NCBI GenBank assembly: GCA_947038565.1
Contig: CAMQWP010000001.1
Location: forward strand, 130,381 to 194,380
From: an uncultured Clostridia bacterium
Lineage (GTDB): Bacteria; Bacillota; Clostridia; Christensenellales; UBA3700
Length of the DNA: 64,000 bases
Direction of reading: 5' to 3'
The translations under genes were made by a program, and so were the position numbers. Below the pieces are notes generated by a model that saw only the letters and a list, made by a program, of their open reading frames with translations, did not search any database and had not been told where the DNA came from. Positions 63,287-64,000 of this stretch are shown here, in pieces (within the stretch, counting starts at the first letter, position 1; every line of letters starts with the position of its first letter).

Positions 63287-64000
63287 TTACTCAACTATTT
63301 CTATTTTTACGATATTAGTTGCGCCACTCTTTCCTATGTGAGTACTTGCTACTAATACGACTTTGTCTCCAGCAGCAATTAACCCTTTTTCTTTGCATAT
63401 TACTGTAGAATCATTATACAACTCTTCAAAAGAATCTATACTTTCTTTGAATATCGGTGTAACGCCCCAGCTAAGAGCAAGTTTGTAATATGACTTGCTA
63501 TTATGTGCAATTGCAAATACAGGACTTACTGGTCTAAATCGGCTTACCATACGTGGGCTTGCTCCTGTCTCAGTTACTACTATTATCGCGTCCGCGTCTA
63601 TGTCGTACGAAGCTTTAACAGCAATACTACTGATAGAATCAGCTATATTTAGTATTTTAAAGTCTTGATTGTTGAATCTCTTTTTATAATGTATGTTCTG
63701 CTCAGTATGCTCTAGGATATCAGACATTGTCTTTACTGCTCTAACAGGGTGTTTACCCGCAGCAGTTTCACCACTAAGCATAACAGCACTAGTACCGTCA
63801 TAGACAGCATTAGCGACATCACTCGTCTCTGCTCTAGTCGGTCTAGGGCTAGATATCATACTCTCTAGCATTTCAGTTGCGACTATTACTCGCTTGCCAG
63901 CGTCACGACTTTTCTTCACGATACATTTTTGCAACTGTGGCAGTCTTTCATAAGGTATCTCGACACCCAAGTCACCTCTTGCGATCATAATTCCTTGACA
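63287..64000 (-). CDS. pyk: Pyruvate kinase, C-terminal half (cut by window edge)
   Basis: The frame is open to the right edge, giving 237 residues of the C-terminal half. It begins [21 protein letters not shown], the end of the catalytic barrel with the nucleotide and phosphate contacts, then [45 protein letters not shown], the magnesium-site region of the family. The C-terminal allosteric domain follows; [16 protein letters not shown] is typical. It transfers phosphate from phosphoenolpyruvate to ADP. The start lies outside the window. A second C-terminal phosphohistidine domain seen in some Firmicutes is absent, as the gene ends at residue KIEIVE. Confidence 0.95.
   Translation of the reverse strand, partial: CQGIMIARGDLGVEIPYERLPQLQKCIVKKSRDAGKRVIVATEMLESMISSPRPTRAETSDVANAVYDGTSAVMLSGETAAGKHPVRAVKTMSDILEHTEQNIHYKKRFNNQDFKILNIADSISSIAVKASYDIDADAIIVVTETGASPRMVSRFRPVSPVFAIAHNSKSYYKLALSWGVTPIFKESIDSFEELYNDSTVICKEKGLIAAGDKVVLVASTHIGKSGATNIVKIEIVE

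Overview
The window reads as chromosome from a low-GC, Gram-positive, Clostridia-like bacterium, probably an anaerobe that lives on plant or mucosal glycans. The signs are AGGAGG-type ribosome binding sites, lipobox signal peptides, Mini-RNase III next to gltX, flavin-dependent ThyX in place of ThyA, a YerC regulator, an archaeal-type phosphoglycerate mutase and a short zinc-ribbon protein. Most genes lie on the minus strand. I see no rRNA, tRNA, CRISPR array, transposase or convincing phage block. Many transcription units have a clear sigma-A promoter (TTGaca-17-TATAAT) and an intrinsic terminator.

Layout. 1-3.6 kb: the N-terminal part of a GH13 amylase-like enzyme, a lipoprotein and a GH27-like protein whose catalytic residues look replaced. 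3.8-8.0 kb: gltX-mrnC-thyX-rlmB, and radC. 8.2-9.7 kb: an M20 dipeptidase with a decayed tandem copy of its 3' end. 9.8-13.9 kb: pdxS, yerC and a polar amino-acid ABC transporter. The transporter's binding protein appears to be a natural circular permutation and its ATPase carries a long insertion. 14-23.3 kb: thioesterase, ABC-F ATPase, adenine deaminase, hypotheticals, cysE-cysS. 23.5-27 kb: an acidic single-pass surface protein coupled to an apgM-type mutase. 27.3-29.7 kb: GH2. 30-33.9 kb: metF, a separate methionine-synthase activation domain and metH as a coupled operon. 34-41 kb: phosphatase-like protein, GPH sugar symporter, DUF1508 protein, sialidase-like lipoprotein, lipase-like lipoprotein, NYN-domain protein. 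41.3-47.5 kb: ilvB-ilvC-ilvD-ilvA-ridA without a small-subunit gene. 47.8-51.7 kb: GH16-like lipoprotein, holin-like membrane protein, ABC-2 exporter.

52.1-62.2 kb holds an AraC regulator, probably read from a leaderless mRNA, and an eight-gene minus-strand operon: eda, kdgK, Old Yellow Enzyme-like, SDR, fumarate-reductase-like flavoprotein, 2-hydroxyacid dehydrogenase, TIM-barrel isomerase and heparinase II/III-like lyase. This looks like a polyuronide pathway: polymer to 2-keto-3-deoxy-gluconate to KDPG to pyruvate plus glyceraldehyde-3-phosphate. It includes a redox module that standard pathways do not explain. The right end has a zinc-ribbon gene with an elaborate 5' regulatory region, then the C-terminal part of pyruvate kinase.

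The strongest leads are the permuted binding protein with its unusual ATPase, the redox-rich uronate operon, two glycoside-hydrolase homologues with altered catalytic motifs, and the Shine-Dalgarno-sequestering leader of the zinc-ribbon gene. All family calls come from reading motifs by eye; no database search was run.
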